A stretch of DNA of 64,000 nt from Cymbidium sinense (taxonomy: Eukaryota; Streptophyta; Magnoliopsida; Asparagales; Orchidaceae): NCBI GenBank assembly GCA_021442155.1, contig CM038225.1, forward strand, positions 87,866,925 to 87,930,924, read 5' to 3'. Of this stretch, positions 49,798 through 61,071 are shown piece after piece. Within the stretch, counting starts at the first letter, position 1, and every line of letters begins with the position of its first letter. Under the pieces are notes generated by a model. It saw only the letters and a program-made list of their open reading frames with translations, ran no database searches and was not told the DNA's origin. The position numbers were made by a program, and so were the translations under genes.

Positions 49798-50335
49798 AAA
49801 TAAAAACTAATTCATGAAACAAACACTACTTTTTGAACCCCGATCAAAATCTATTGTTATAGGGTCATGCCTTTTGGCCTTAAAAATGCTGGTGCTACAT
49901 ACCAATGGGCCATGACTCAGATCTTCAACAAACTTATTCATCATCGTTGAGTGTATGTTGATGATCTAGTAGTCAAGACCAGAGAAAAGGAAGACCATCT
50001 CTTTGACTTGGTTTTTGAATGATTAAGATAATATAACCTCAAAATGAATCCCCTGAAGTGTGCATTAGGAGTAGCTTCAGAGAAATTCCTTGGGTTTGTT
50101 GTTCGATATCGAGGAATAGAAATAGATCCAGAAAAGATCAAAGCTATCTTAGAAATGCCACCTCTAAAATTTTAACTCAACTTCGATCTTTCCAAGGGGT
50201 TGGCATATCTAAGATGCTTTATCTCCAACTTATCGGGAGATGCAAGCCATCAGCACTTGTCAAAAGGATGCCAAGTTCAAGTGGAATGATAGTGTCGATG
50301 CCTTTGAAGATATCAAGTATTTGGTGAAGCCCGGT
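49798..50335 (+). pseudogene. Reverse transcriptase, C-terminal half (element B)
   Basis: Frames read FLNPDQNL, then a GHAFWP-type match to VMPFGL, FKNAGATYQWAMTQIF, NKLIHHR and, after a stop, VYVDDLVVKTREKEDH. YVDD at 49,954-49,965 is the polymerase catalytic motif. They continue LKMNPLKCALGVASEKFLGF, VVRYRGIEIDPEKIKAIL and the shifted RCFISNLSGRC (~50,212-50,246). The fingers domain, including the first catalytic Asp, is absent because of the LTR fragment. Confidence 0.9.
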
Positions 50336-51289
50336 TCTAGTAGCCTATCGGTAGGCCACTCATCCTTTACACTGTTACATTGGATGACTCTCTCGGCACT
50401 TTGTTGGCCCAAGCCAATGACGAAGGGAGGAGAGTGCTCTCTATTACCTCAGTTGTTATCTAATTCATGCTGAAGTGAACTACCCACCTATTGAGAAACA
50501 ATGCTTAGCTTTGATCTTTGCATCCCAAAAGCTACACACTATATACTTTCTCATAAGGTGAACTTGATTTCTAGAACCAATCCACTACAGAATCTCGTAA
50601 CATGGCCAATGCTATCCAGACATTTAGCTCGATGGTCCATGATCTCTTTAGTTGATATCATTATTCCCCTTCATATGGAAAGGCAAGCACTAGTGGATTT
50701 CTTAGCGGCACACCCACTTCTTGTTGATTCTCACTTAGTGATGATCTCCCCGATGAACAAATCATGAACTTAGGGAGGTTGACAATCCTTGGGAGATGTA
50801 TTTTGATAGTGCGGCTTCTTTTTATAAAGGGAAGCACCACGATCTACTCTTCCAAAATGGTAGGAATAGTTCTCTTAACTCCAAACTATGATGATGAGAT
50901 TCTCATACTATCTTTAATCCTTGTACCAATAAAGCCAGTATGATTATCTGAGTTAGCTATCACAGTGTGTGTCAAGCATCAACATCTTTGGGGATTCTCA
51001 ATTGGTCATCAATCAGATTGGGGTCCTACAAGGTTCTCAAACCCAAGCTTCATCACTACCATGAGTATACCATGAAGCTGTTGGCCCAAATCCTTGAAGT
51101 CACCATCTACAAGGTTCCTCGAGATGCTTTGGCCAAACTTGCCAAAGAATTGGCATGTTTAGAAGATGAGTCCATTCTAATAAGGATCCAAAATAGACAA
51201 GTCTTATCCTTATTGATGCTGAACTCATCGAGAGACTTTCTCTTGAAGGGGAGGTTATCATTGCCTATAAGGATAAGGAGCTAGTTTGG
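50336..51289 (+). pseudogene. RT connection and RNase H region (element B)
   Basis: Across frames: LDDSLGTLLAQANDEGR (~50,385-50,430), YPPIEKQCLALIFASQKLH (~50,480-50,538), then HYILSHKVNLISRTNPLQNL and RHLARWSM (50,501-50,760 frame) ending ALVDFLAAHPL. These are the usual Tat-lineage connection residues. The plant-type RNase H tail follows as YKVLKPKLHHYHEYTMKLLA and EVTIYKVPRDALAKLAKELA (50,967-51,281). Three or more frameshifts. Confidence 0.85.
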
Positions 51290-52476
51290 AGGCAACCATT
51301 CATAAACTATTTGAACACCAAAAAACTACCTCAAGAGAAGTCACAAGCCCAATAGCTGAAATAGAGAGCTCTCTCCTAAGCTCTCGTTGATGGCACCCTG
51401 TACCGATGGTCCTTTGATCAAATGTGATTATGTTGTTTAGACAAACACAAAGCCCATGGCATTGTAACTGAGGTACATTCAGTCTATGTGGAGCTCAAGT
51501 TCAAGATGAAGATGAAGATCAAGAGACTAGATACTGGCCGATGATTATACTTGCATGGATATAGCTAGGAGATGCCATCAGTGTTAGGTACACAATGTGG
51601 TCCTACATCAACAACCCAACATTCTGCACCCTATATTGGCCTCATGGCTATTTGAGTGTTGGGGTATCGACATTGTGGGTCCAATCAATCCTCCTTCTTC
51701 TAAAAGTCATAAGTTCATCTTAGCTGCCACCGACTACTTTTCCAAGTGGATGGAGACAATCCCACTCAGAGAAGTCACAGCTCAACATGTGCTTCAATTT
51801 TTAGAACCATATCATATATAGGTTGGTGCCTCGATGAATTATATCGATAATGTACTACATTCAAAAGCACCAAGATCAACGGCTTCACTAGAAGACAGTA
51901 TAGATTGGAGATACTCCACCATCTACTACCCAGAGCAAATGGCTTTAGAAGCATTCAATGAAACTCTCATCCAAATACTAAAGAAGACTCTTGATGATGG
52001 CGATAGTGGAATGAGCAGGTTGGTTGAAGCCTTTTGGGCCCTGCACCATATGAACTCCACAATCTACCCCATTTTCCTTTAGTGTATGGGTTTGAAGTTG
52101 TCTACCATTAGAAGTTCAACTCATCACTAAGGATAGCATTGGGTAGCAAGATCACTACATAGAATGCAAAGTTGTGTTAGAAGAGCTCAAGGTTTGGAGG
52201 AGAGTGCCCCAGGCGTGAGAACCTCAAGTTGTACAAGGCCAAAATGATTCAAGCTCACAACAAGTGGTCCACCCTAGGTCTTTTAGTAGGAGAACTTGTG
52301 TTAGTCTAAGGAGACCAATTGTTGCAAAGATGGGAGGCAAGTTTGAACCCACTTGGGAAGGCCCATGTCATAGAGAAGGCCAAGGAGGATCTTATCATCA
52401 TTGATTGTAAGGGGAACACCGATGCTTCCAATTAATGGGCTCTATTTGAAGAAATATTACCCATAAAACATGTTTG
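51290..52476 (+). pseudogene. Integrase (element B), broken but all parts present
   Basis: The N-terminal lead is VWRQPFINYLNTKKLPQEKS (~51,288) with ALVDGTLYRWSFD (~51,382). The zinc-binding part keeps CHQC (~51,573-51,584). The core reads FECWGIDIVGPINPPSS and ILAATDYFSKWMETIPLREV (51,597-51,818), containing the first catalytic Asp. MNYIDNVLHSKAP (51,834-51,872) holds the second. The Glu-bearing block appears as ALEAFNETLIQILKKTLDDG (~51,940-51,998), then SRLVEAFWALHHMNSTIYP. The C-terminus KMGGKFEPTW.. (~52,330) and a final LKKYY-like phrase (~52,446) match element A. Stops and shifts abolish function. Confidence 0.88.
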
Positions 52477-55154
52477 AAAATAATTTATCAAAGAATAAAA
52501 ATGATTCCATTTCATCAAAATCTTCTCTTCTTTGAGCGTTATTTGTTTGTCTTTGCAAATCATGCCATGGCGTTAGGATAGGTGTAAGAGTTCCCTAAAG
52601 GCATCCTATCTCTCTTTCACAACATGAACACAATCAAACACAATCTCCTAGTGTGACTAGAATAGGTGTGAGAGAACCTAAGAGGCATCCTATTTTGATT
52701 AGCACAACTAAGTTAGGTATGAAAGAACCCAAATGAAATCTTTTCTTAGTGGGAATTCCCAATTGCCATCCACGGTACCATTTCATCAAAATCCCCAGCT
52801 TGCTTTAGGTTAGGTGTAAGAGTACCCTAGAGGCATCATATTCCCTTTAACACAAGCACAAAAATAAACACATATCTTTTATCTTAGCTATTTTGATGTG
52901 AGCAAGCCCTGTGGCAATCACTCATTGCTTGTTCATGCTACCTCACTAGTTTGTCACCCTAGTGGTCATTTGTTTAAAAGATGTGAGTCCCCATGCTTTC
53001 TTCCTAAACTTGACCCATGCAAACCAACAAGCACCTTGTTAGAATGGTAGAATTCATTGCCCAGCTAGTAAGCTACCTCATGTTGATTTTATTTAAGAAG
53101 ATGTAAGTTCCCGAGCTTTCTTCTTGAACTAATCATCATAATCTAACTAAGTCGAGTATATTTAAGGTTTAGGATAAGTCCCCCAGAGGCTCCTTTCCTC
53201 TTGACTACATTTGAGTTGATATAAGTCCTCTAGTGGCATTCACTCATAGCCCTAGGTGGGATACTTTCGAGAAGACTATCCATCTTATAGAGGATGTGAG
53301 TCCAGCTTTCTTCCTAGGTTGATTGTTACTGGCACCTTAGTTAGTTGGTTTGTTATCTTGATAGTGACTCACGGTGGATACACCACTCTTGGATGTGAGT
53401 CGCACTTTCTCCTTGAGTTGGCCAGAATACTATTTGATATAACCATGTCATCTTCTCCAGGGTTTTGGATTAAGCCCTTAGTGGCCCCTCTCCCTGCGGG
53501 CATTCTATTTGGATCACATCTTTTGCGACCCATTTAGACACTACTCGGGTTACTCTTAGATTGGACAGTCCCCCTTTCCTGGTAGCCACCCCTGTGGTTG
53601 GAGAATTTGTTGAGATGCAGATTCTCCCTTGGTTGATAAATGAGATAGGTCTAGGCGATATAAGCTCCTTCTCTAGTTTGATCCCTGAAACCAGGGTCCA
53701 TGTTAAAACAAACTAAACAAACAAACAAATTAATTTGATTGTGGATTAGAATTCAAGCCCCAAAGGGCCCTTTTCCTAGCAGCATCTATCTTTAGGTGTG
53801 TCAGAACTCCCTATAGGAATTGCCGACTACACGAGTTGAGATAAATCTGGGTACTCACTCATGGTCCTTAGGTTGGGTTCAATCTATTTTCCATAAGTTA
53901 CCCGATAGTCATTCGCTTTGGAAGATGTAAGATGATGCATTCTTTCTAGCATGATGTGATAGCCAGGTTGGGTTAATTTGTTGCCCAAACTAATCACCCA
54001 GTGGTCTTTGGTGGAAGATGTGAGTCCCATGCTTTCTTCCCTTGAATGATCATTGCAAATTAAAAGGCACTCCTTTGGTGGATAGTTCTCCCATCGGGAA
54101 GCTACTCCTTTGGTTGATTGAGATAGGTCTAGGAATATAAGCTCCTTCTCAATGTGATCCATGAACCAACAAAATCCATCAAAATAAACTAAAAATGAAA
54201 TTAATCTTGACTATCTTTGAGTGATTTAAGTCCCCAGTGCATTCACTCAATATAGTCTAGGTCGGGTTGATTTATTTCCTTGCCCGATCACCCCATTGGT
54301 TCCTTATTTTGGAAGATGTGAGTCCCACTTTTTCTTCCCAACTTGACCATTTACTGCAAAGGCATCCCTTAGGTTGGATAGTCTTACCTTGTGGTTGGTA
54401 GACTACCTTTTGGATTGGTAAATCACAGTTAGCCAAGGCCACCATGGCCTACTGTCATCCATCCAAAATCGATGGGACAACAAATAAATTTAAATGAAAT
54501 TAATCTTTGACTATCTTTGAGTTGATTTGGTCCCCGGCATTCACTCAATAATTCCCTAGGTTGGGTTCAATTTGCTTGGATCACCCAATATGGTCCCTAC
54601 TCTAGAGGATGTAAGTCTACTATTCTTTCTTCCTAGTACAACTATTGCACACCAAAATGTATTCCCTTTGGTTGGCTAGTCCTACTATGTGTTTGGCAGA
54701 CTACCCCTTTGGATTAGTAAATTTGAGCTAATTCTAGGCCTTCATGGCCACATGTGATCCATAAACCAATATCTAAAATCAAAATCTAAAAATCTGAAAC
54801 AAATTCAACCTTCCTCTATCAGTGGAGTCAATCAAATCAAAATAATCAAAATAAATTAAACAAATCAAATCAACTTCTCCCCTATGAGATTCAAATCAAA
54901 TCCCTCATCCCCTTGTGGATGATTTGAACCTGTTTCCCTAGTGGAGGTTCACATACTCTATCCCTAGTGGATTTCCCCTTCCCTCTCTTATGTCCTTGGC
55001 ATAAGTAGAGTCACGTTACACTAAACTCGATTTCCTACACAGGTTAGAGTAAACCATTTCTGTTAGTGCTTGTGATCGTTCAGTGTTGTTGATCATTTTG
55101 GTCAACACCAATATGTGGTGTTCCTTGTCGGTCACACCACACACTTATTCCCTT
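52477..55154 (+). repeat. Repeat-rich 3' UTR of element B
   Basis: Homologous to 15,483-17,756. GATGTGAGTCC-type phrases recur near 52,980, 53,100, 53,290, 53,393, 53,928, 54,015, 54,314 and 54,607, usually followed by CTTTCTTCC. 'CCTAGGT..GTT' and 'GGATAGTC' phrases alternate with them. A second motif near the start, AGGTGTAAGAG with AGGCATCCTAT, recurs at ~52,582, 52,660 and 52,818. No ORF with a recognisable product. The last 60 bases match the same position in element A. Confidence 0.78.
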
Positions 55155-55545
55155 TGTTGACCTCATTTTTTAGAATGAGCTCTCAACCCCTCCATCTTAG
55201 ACATAAGACTTGTCTTAGACTTTAAGAATTCCTTAGTCTTAAGACACATCTAGTGATTAGTTGGACACTCAACCTAGCCCTTGAGACTTAGAAGAGTTAG
55301 CCATAGGAATAGGTTATGCCTTATGGGTGTTAGGAAAATTTGCCTACCACAGCTTCCAAATTCTCACTTCCTCCTTCAAGTCAAACTCAAATCAATTCCA
55401 ACTTGATTGATCATTTCAAACTCATCAACTTTAACTCAAACTCAAATCAATTCAATGGATTTTTCAAATCATGAATCAATTCCAAACAATTGAAACTTGA
55501 TTGAAGCCCATGATTGAAATTCCAAATTCAAAATCTTTCTAAGTC

Positions 55546-56025
55546 CTTTGATTTCCTCGACTTAGCCTAAATCAAATCTAAATCAATTCAAATTCAAAAT
55601 TTTCTCACCATTTATATTCTCATTTATATTCACATATATAAATGAAATATAAATTTGAATCAATCAAACTAAATTCAAAATTAAAAACCAAATCAATATT
55701 TCAGTCATTTTGATTATCTTATGGACTTGCCTAAATCAAATCAAATCAATTCAAATTCAAGAACTCACACAACCCATTTATATTCTCATTTATATTCATA
55801 TATATATATATAATGAATCAATATAAATTCAAAATTCAATTCCAAAATAAAATCATTCAAGCCATTTTGATTATCTTGGACTTAGCAATTCAAATCAATT
55901 TTCTCATAACCCAATTATATTCTCATTTATACTCATAAATATAAATGAAATATCAATTTAAATATCCAAAAATAAATTCAAAACTCAAACTCAAACTCAA
56001 ATTCAATCAAAATTCAACTTAAGCC
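55546..56025 (+). repeat. Three ~160-bp LTR subrepeats with palindromes
   Basis: Each unit has ATCTTATGGACTTAGCC, AAATCAATTCAAATTCAA, then ATTTATATTCTCATTTATAT, ATATAAATGAAATATAAAT and AAACTAAATTCAAAA. The central part is an imperfect palindrome (CATTTATAT with ATATAAATG). Equivalent units occur at ~31,436-31,790, 35,250-35,760 and 48,460-48,960. Confidence 0.82.
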
Positions 56026-56279
56026 TTTAAGTAAAATTCTTGAACATAGCCAAATCAATTTCAAATCAAGCCAAACCCTTGATTTTTCTTCATGATTCAA
56101 TCAATCCTACAATCATGAATCAATATAAACAAACTCAATCATCAAAACTAAATTAAATCACAAACCCAAGTCAAACTCATGTTCACCCTTTGAACTTAAA
56201 ATTGTCAAGTGAATCAAAACCCATTTGACTTCAAACCACTTGCATTTGTATTTATATTTCAATCATAATAAGTTCAATC

Positions 56280-57120
56280 AAACTTAAATCAAGCTTTGAC
56301 CAAGCCATTTGACTTACTTAGGCTCACTTGAAGTGACCTAAAGTACCTTTATGAGCAAATTCTAATCCTATCCAAATTGGATTGAACTAAGTCCATATAA
56401 GACTCACATTATGAGCAAAAATGATCATAAGATGATCAATCACTCAAATTGGGTCAAACCAAGTCAAACCTAGAGGTTGACCAATTCAACACTTAGCCAA
56501 AAATGAAACTAAACTAGCCAAAATCCATAGGCCAAATTGATTGAAACCATTGATCAAAACTCATTCATGATCAATGTTTGAACTTGACCAAGTCATCATT
56601 TGAGCCTAACCTATTTGGCCTTGACCCAAGTTGACCCAACTTGACCTAAAAGTCAAAATATGTCAAAACTTGATCTAAGCCAAATTGATTGAAACCAATG
56701 GGTCAAATTCATTCTAAAATGATTGTTGAACTTGACCAAAGCCTCAATTGGCCAACTAGACCCAACCTTGATTGACCTTGAACTTGACCTAAAGGTCAAA
56801 TTGAGCCAAATCAAATATAAACCAAATTGATTGAAATAAGATACCAATCCATTTCAAATGATCAACCAAATAACCAACCCATGACCTAACCAAATAGGTC
56901 AAATGGGTCAAATTATCAACTTGACCCATTTGACCTAAATGAAATCAAATGAACCAAATCAAATATAAACCAAATTGAATCAAACCAAAGTCACCAAAAC
57001 ATTTCAAATGGTCATATGAACTTGACCCAACCCTTGGTTTGACCCAATTTGACCAATTGGTCAACTTGACCCAAGTTGACCCATTTTGACCTAAATGGGT
57101 CAACATGAGCCAAATCATAT
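56280..57120 (+). promoter_or_regulatory. TTGAC (W-box core) cluster in LTR
   Basis: TTGAC or its complement GTCAA occurs about 23 times between 56,580 and 57,115 by hand count (15 and 8), mostly as TTGACC/GGTCAA. TTGACY is the core bound by WRKY transcription factors. Equivalent clusters occur in every family LTR here. Because units like AACTTGACCCAAGTTGACCC are themselves repeats, binding is a hypothesis. Confidence 0.5.
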
Positions 57121-60100
57121 CAAACCAACTCCAAATTCAATGAAACTTGGCTAACCATTTTCAATCATACCAAATATATTCAAACTAAATCAAGTCAAAT
57201 GACCATTTTACTATCCATAGGTAACCTAAAATCAAAACCACTTGGAATTTGGTCAATTCCTTTTCATGGACACTTGGCACACTCTTAGTGGACCAAATGG
57301 TCACTATTATAAATGGTGCACATGACCCAATGGATTTGGGTCAGCAACCAACCTAAGGTCAAATTGACCACATGGAAATGAGCACATGGGAATCTCCTCC
57401 ACTCATTTAAGCACATGGGACCTTCACTACTCACTCCAAAACGAATGTCAGTCACTCTAACAACTAACAACCCATTGAATGGTATTGGATCAAAATGGCA
57501 TGAGCTTGTGGTCATCGATTCACCTAGGGAGATATACTCCCCTAATTCACTTGAATTCATTCTCCCTATTGATTGAAGTAGGAACTCAGAGGAAGTGATT
57601 CCAAGCTCCCCAAGGTTTCCAGCATCTTCCATTTTCCATTTCTCAATTTTCTTATAAAAATAGGGAGCTCAAGTGAAATCCAATTTAGTCAATACTCCAA
57701 TAAAGCTAATTCCTCTTAAGCTTCATTGGGGACTCAATCAACTTATAAACCTTTTTCCAAGTTCTCCAAGGAAGGGAGTGCTCTTGATCAAGGCAGCCCA
57801 TTGAAGGAGAGCTTGGTCCATAGGAAAATCCACTCAACCAAACACTTCAAATTTCAGCGAGCTTCATCTCCACTAGGCAAGCTACCTCCATCATATCGAG
57901 TGTGATAGCCTCCGAGGTATGCCATTAGCTTAAACTTAAATTAGCCATGGTGTGGTCCTTTGTGAAATAAATTTCACCTCATGAGAATTTGACCATTGGA
58001 TGTATTCCCTTTATGATGGTGTGGGTTGAATTTAGTTGTCAATCAATCGAGCTCGGATCTTCTCCATGGAAGGTGATCTCCCCCTGAGAACGAGGATGGA
58101 TCATGGATCCATCCCGCATTTTGGATGGGCCATGATCAGATGCAAGATATTTGATTTAATCCTTTAATCCACGGGCTTAATCACCATCCGATCTTTGATT
58201 GGAATGGGGAGAAAGTGCATAACTGACGATTGATGATGTCAACTTAAGTGGCCTCCCATCCACATGGAAAGTGTGCAGCGTCCACCGCATGAGGATTAAC
58301 CATTAATTAGGCTATTTAATTAATAATCATGGAAACTTCAAATATTCATAACTAAATGTAGAAAAATCAAAAAAATATGATAAAATGCATATGAAATATA
58401 AGAGAATAATATAAAATTATTTTTTGATATTTTGAATGATATTTTCTTAATTTAGTTTTATTGGGAATTTAATTATGCTAATTATTCTAATTATCCATTG
58501 ATTAATTCCAAACTTCATGTGCATTTAATGGGATGACTTACGCCTCCCCTAATTTTCTTGGGATTTATTAATGGTTAATTAGGAGATATTGTTCATCCTT
58601 AATTACTCTCTTAATGTAATTAAGAATTAAATGTGAATAGTGGTTTAATCTCTTATTGAATTAATTAAGTTTTTTTAATGAAGAGGAGGTTTAGGAATAA
58701 TTTTGGGATATTTTCCTAAGCTATTCCTTAAACCCCTTTTCTTCTTAATCTAAATTAATTAAGATTAATCACTTAATTACTTAATTAACTTGATAAAATT
58801 TTCAAAACATTCCGAACTTAATCAATCCATCTTGGGTAGATGCTTAGGTGTTCAATAACCTAAGTAGCAGGAAATCAAAATCAATCCACATGTGTGGGAA
58901 GGGTTATGAAAGTACTTAAATTAAACCCTTTAGCTTAATTAATCATTAATTGTGAGCCAATTGCATTAGGCCCTTTTTCTTCTAGGCATTGTTGATTTAA
59001 ATTCCTTGTGGTTTTATGTCATATCATTTGGCTCATAATTATTTGATTAAATATGTTAAGGTGGTAGGTAAGGGTAATTAATACACTTAATTCACCTAAC
59101 TAAAACATAAAATTCTAATCACCTAAAAAAATTAAACAAATAATATACACATGTGGGAATGGGTTAGGACCAACAAACTCTCACATTTCTCAAATTGAAA
59201 TCAAACTCAAATCAAACAAAACTTCTTTAAAATAAATTTGATTTCACTTTAAATAATCTTATTCATAGGATTGTCTTTAGGAATTAATTAGGGTGAATGA
59301 ATTTACATTGCTTTCATCACTTTATTTCTTTCAGCATGCTAAATGTGTATGTCATATGAAATCATGCATTCATGCTTTTAAAATCAAATTAAAATGAAAT
59401 GTTTCTTTATGTCAAATTGCATGTTTTGGCTAAAGTAAGAATATGAATGGCTATTATCACTATTAAATCAAATTTTTTAAATTTATAAATCAAATCAAAA
59501 TGAAAGGTATGCTACTTATAATTATTTATAAGCTTGCATGTGAAAATATAAAGATATGTGTTATGTGGCTTTTCTTCTCTCTTTCTTAACATAGTTTTGA
59601 ATAGGATTTGGCAAAGTGTATAGTTCATTTGAAAGAACACAACACTTGCTTAAATCCATTCTATCATTCCTATGTTACTTAAGAAGGACATCACATACAC
59701 ATATAAATTAAACAACAAACCAAAACAAATAAATACAAACTTTTGCATCTTTCTTTTCCATTCATTTCTTTTGTACATGCATGTATTTAAGGAAAGTGGT
59801 ATATTAGTCACGGACAACCCGAGGTTGCGAGGCTTTAAGTAGCCCTAAGTAGGTCTTGTACCTTACACCCCTGCTAATAATGGCATTGTACTCACTTATG
59901 CCTTTCATACATACACATGTGCATATGAAATGGATAAAGAATCCCCTTTTCTACTTAATGAAAATCATGCATCATAAAACATCAAATTTTCTTAAGTAAC
60001 ACTCATTCATCATTAAAGTGTGCTAAACATTCTCATTTGTATGTATAGATATGCTTAGGATTCATCCATATGCATGTTATACATGTTGGGAAAGAAATAA

Positions 60101-61064
60101 AATGATGTGTGTTTTGTGATATTAATTCACTTTACTTAATCTTAAAATGTCTTTCTTTTTGAATAGATTTGTTTGAGAAAAATCTAAACTTAGGATTAAT
60201 TAAAACACATAATAAAATATCCACACAAAAAATCAAACATGAATCTACTTTAGAATTTACTTAAGTTAGGGAGGGAAAGAGAAGTTCTCTTCTCTTTTCC
60301 TCTCTTTATAACTTAGTAATTAATTGTAGGTTCATTCAAACCTAAACAAATCATCAAATAAAATCAACTAAATCAACTAAATAATTTAAAGAAACCACCC
60401 TCTAAGTTGAACATTTTCATACTTAGAAAATTTAAACCACAAAGCAGCTAAGCATACCACAAACCTTTTAAAGCACACACATTAGCTAAGTCACCATTTC
60501 TAGCTTTAGGTTAGGGGTGCATGGTTTGATGTTTTGCTTTTATTTTATGATGAATATTTTAGTCGGATGTTAGGGTGTATGTATGTAGGCGAATGGTAGG
60601 ATGATTTAGTCTAATCATTATCTTCTAGGATTGTGCTTAAGGCAGTAATAAAATATAAAATTGCTTTTTTTGTTGTGCGGTGCTTATACCCCTAAGCATA
60701 ATCCATAGGAGTGGACTTGGTTACCCATGTGTGGGGTGCTAAGTCCAATATATACATGCTTGGGATTTGTATGGTTTGTTTAGCTAATCTCTATTTTGCA
60801 GGTGTTAGTTAGATTTACTTTTTCCATTTTCATGTAATTTTATAATTAGGATTTTGGAATGATTGTTATGGGGGATTAGGATGAGCATTGGTCATAAGAT
60901 TCATCTTATGTACCATGTGAAAACCTTTGAGCAACCACATTCCAACCATCAAAAGAAGGAACCAAGAAGAAGAAAGAAAAGAAAAGAAGAAGAAATGAAG
61001 AATGAAGACCCCATAACATGAATTCCTTGCTTTTATTATAATTAATTCATTTGTAATCGGGTTG

Positions 61065-61071
61065 TATAAGG
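61065..61071 (+). promoter_or_regulatory. Candidate LTR TATA box (TATAAGG)
   Basis: In the TGTATAAGGGTAGAGCT context shared with 23,156 and 6,185 (minus). It is followed ~32 bases later by GTGCGGTGGTGCCCGACC, the counterpart of GTATGCTGGTACCCGGCC. The 5' LTR of B has lost this block. Confidence 0.55.

Noticed and set aside
57285..57632. 115-codon minus-strand ORF
   Set aside because: Lies in the GC-richer part of an LTR. The equivalent position in other LTR copies has no matching frame.
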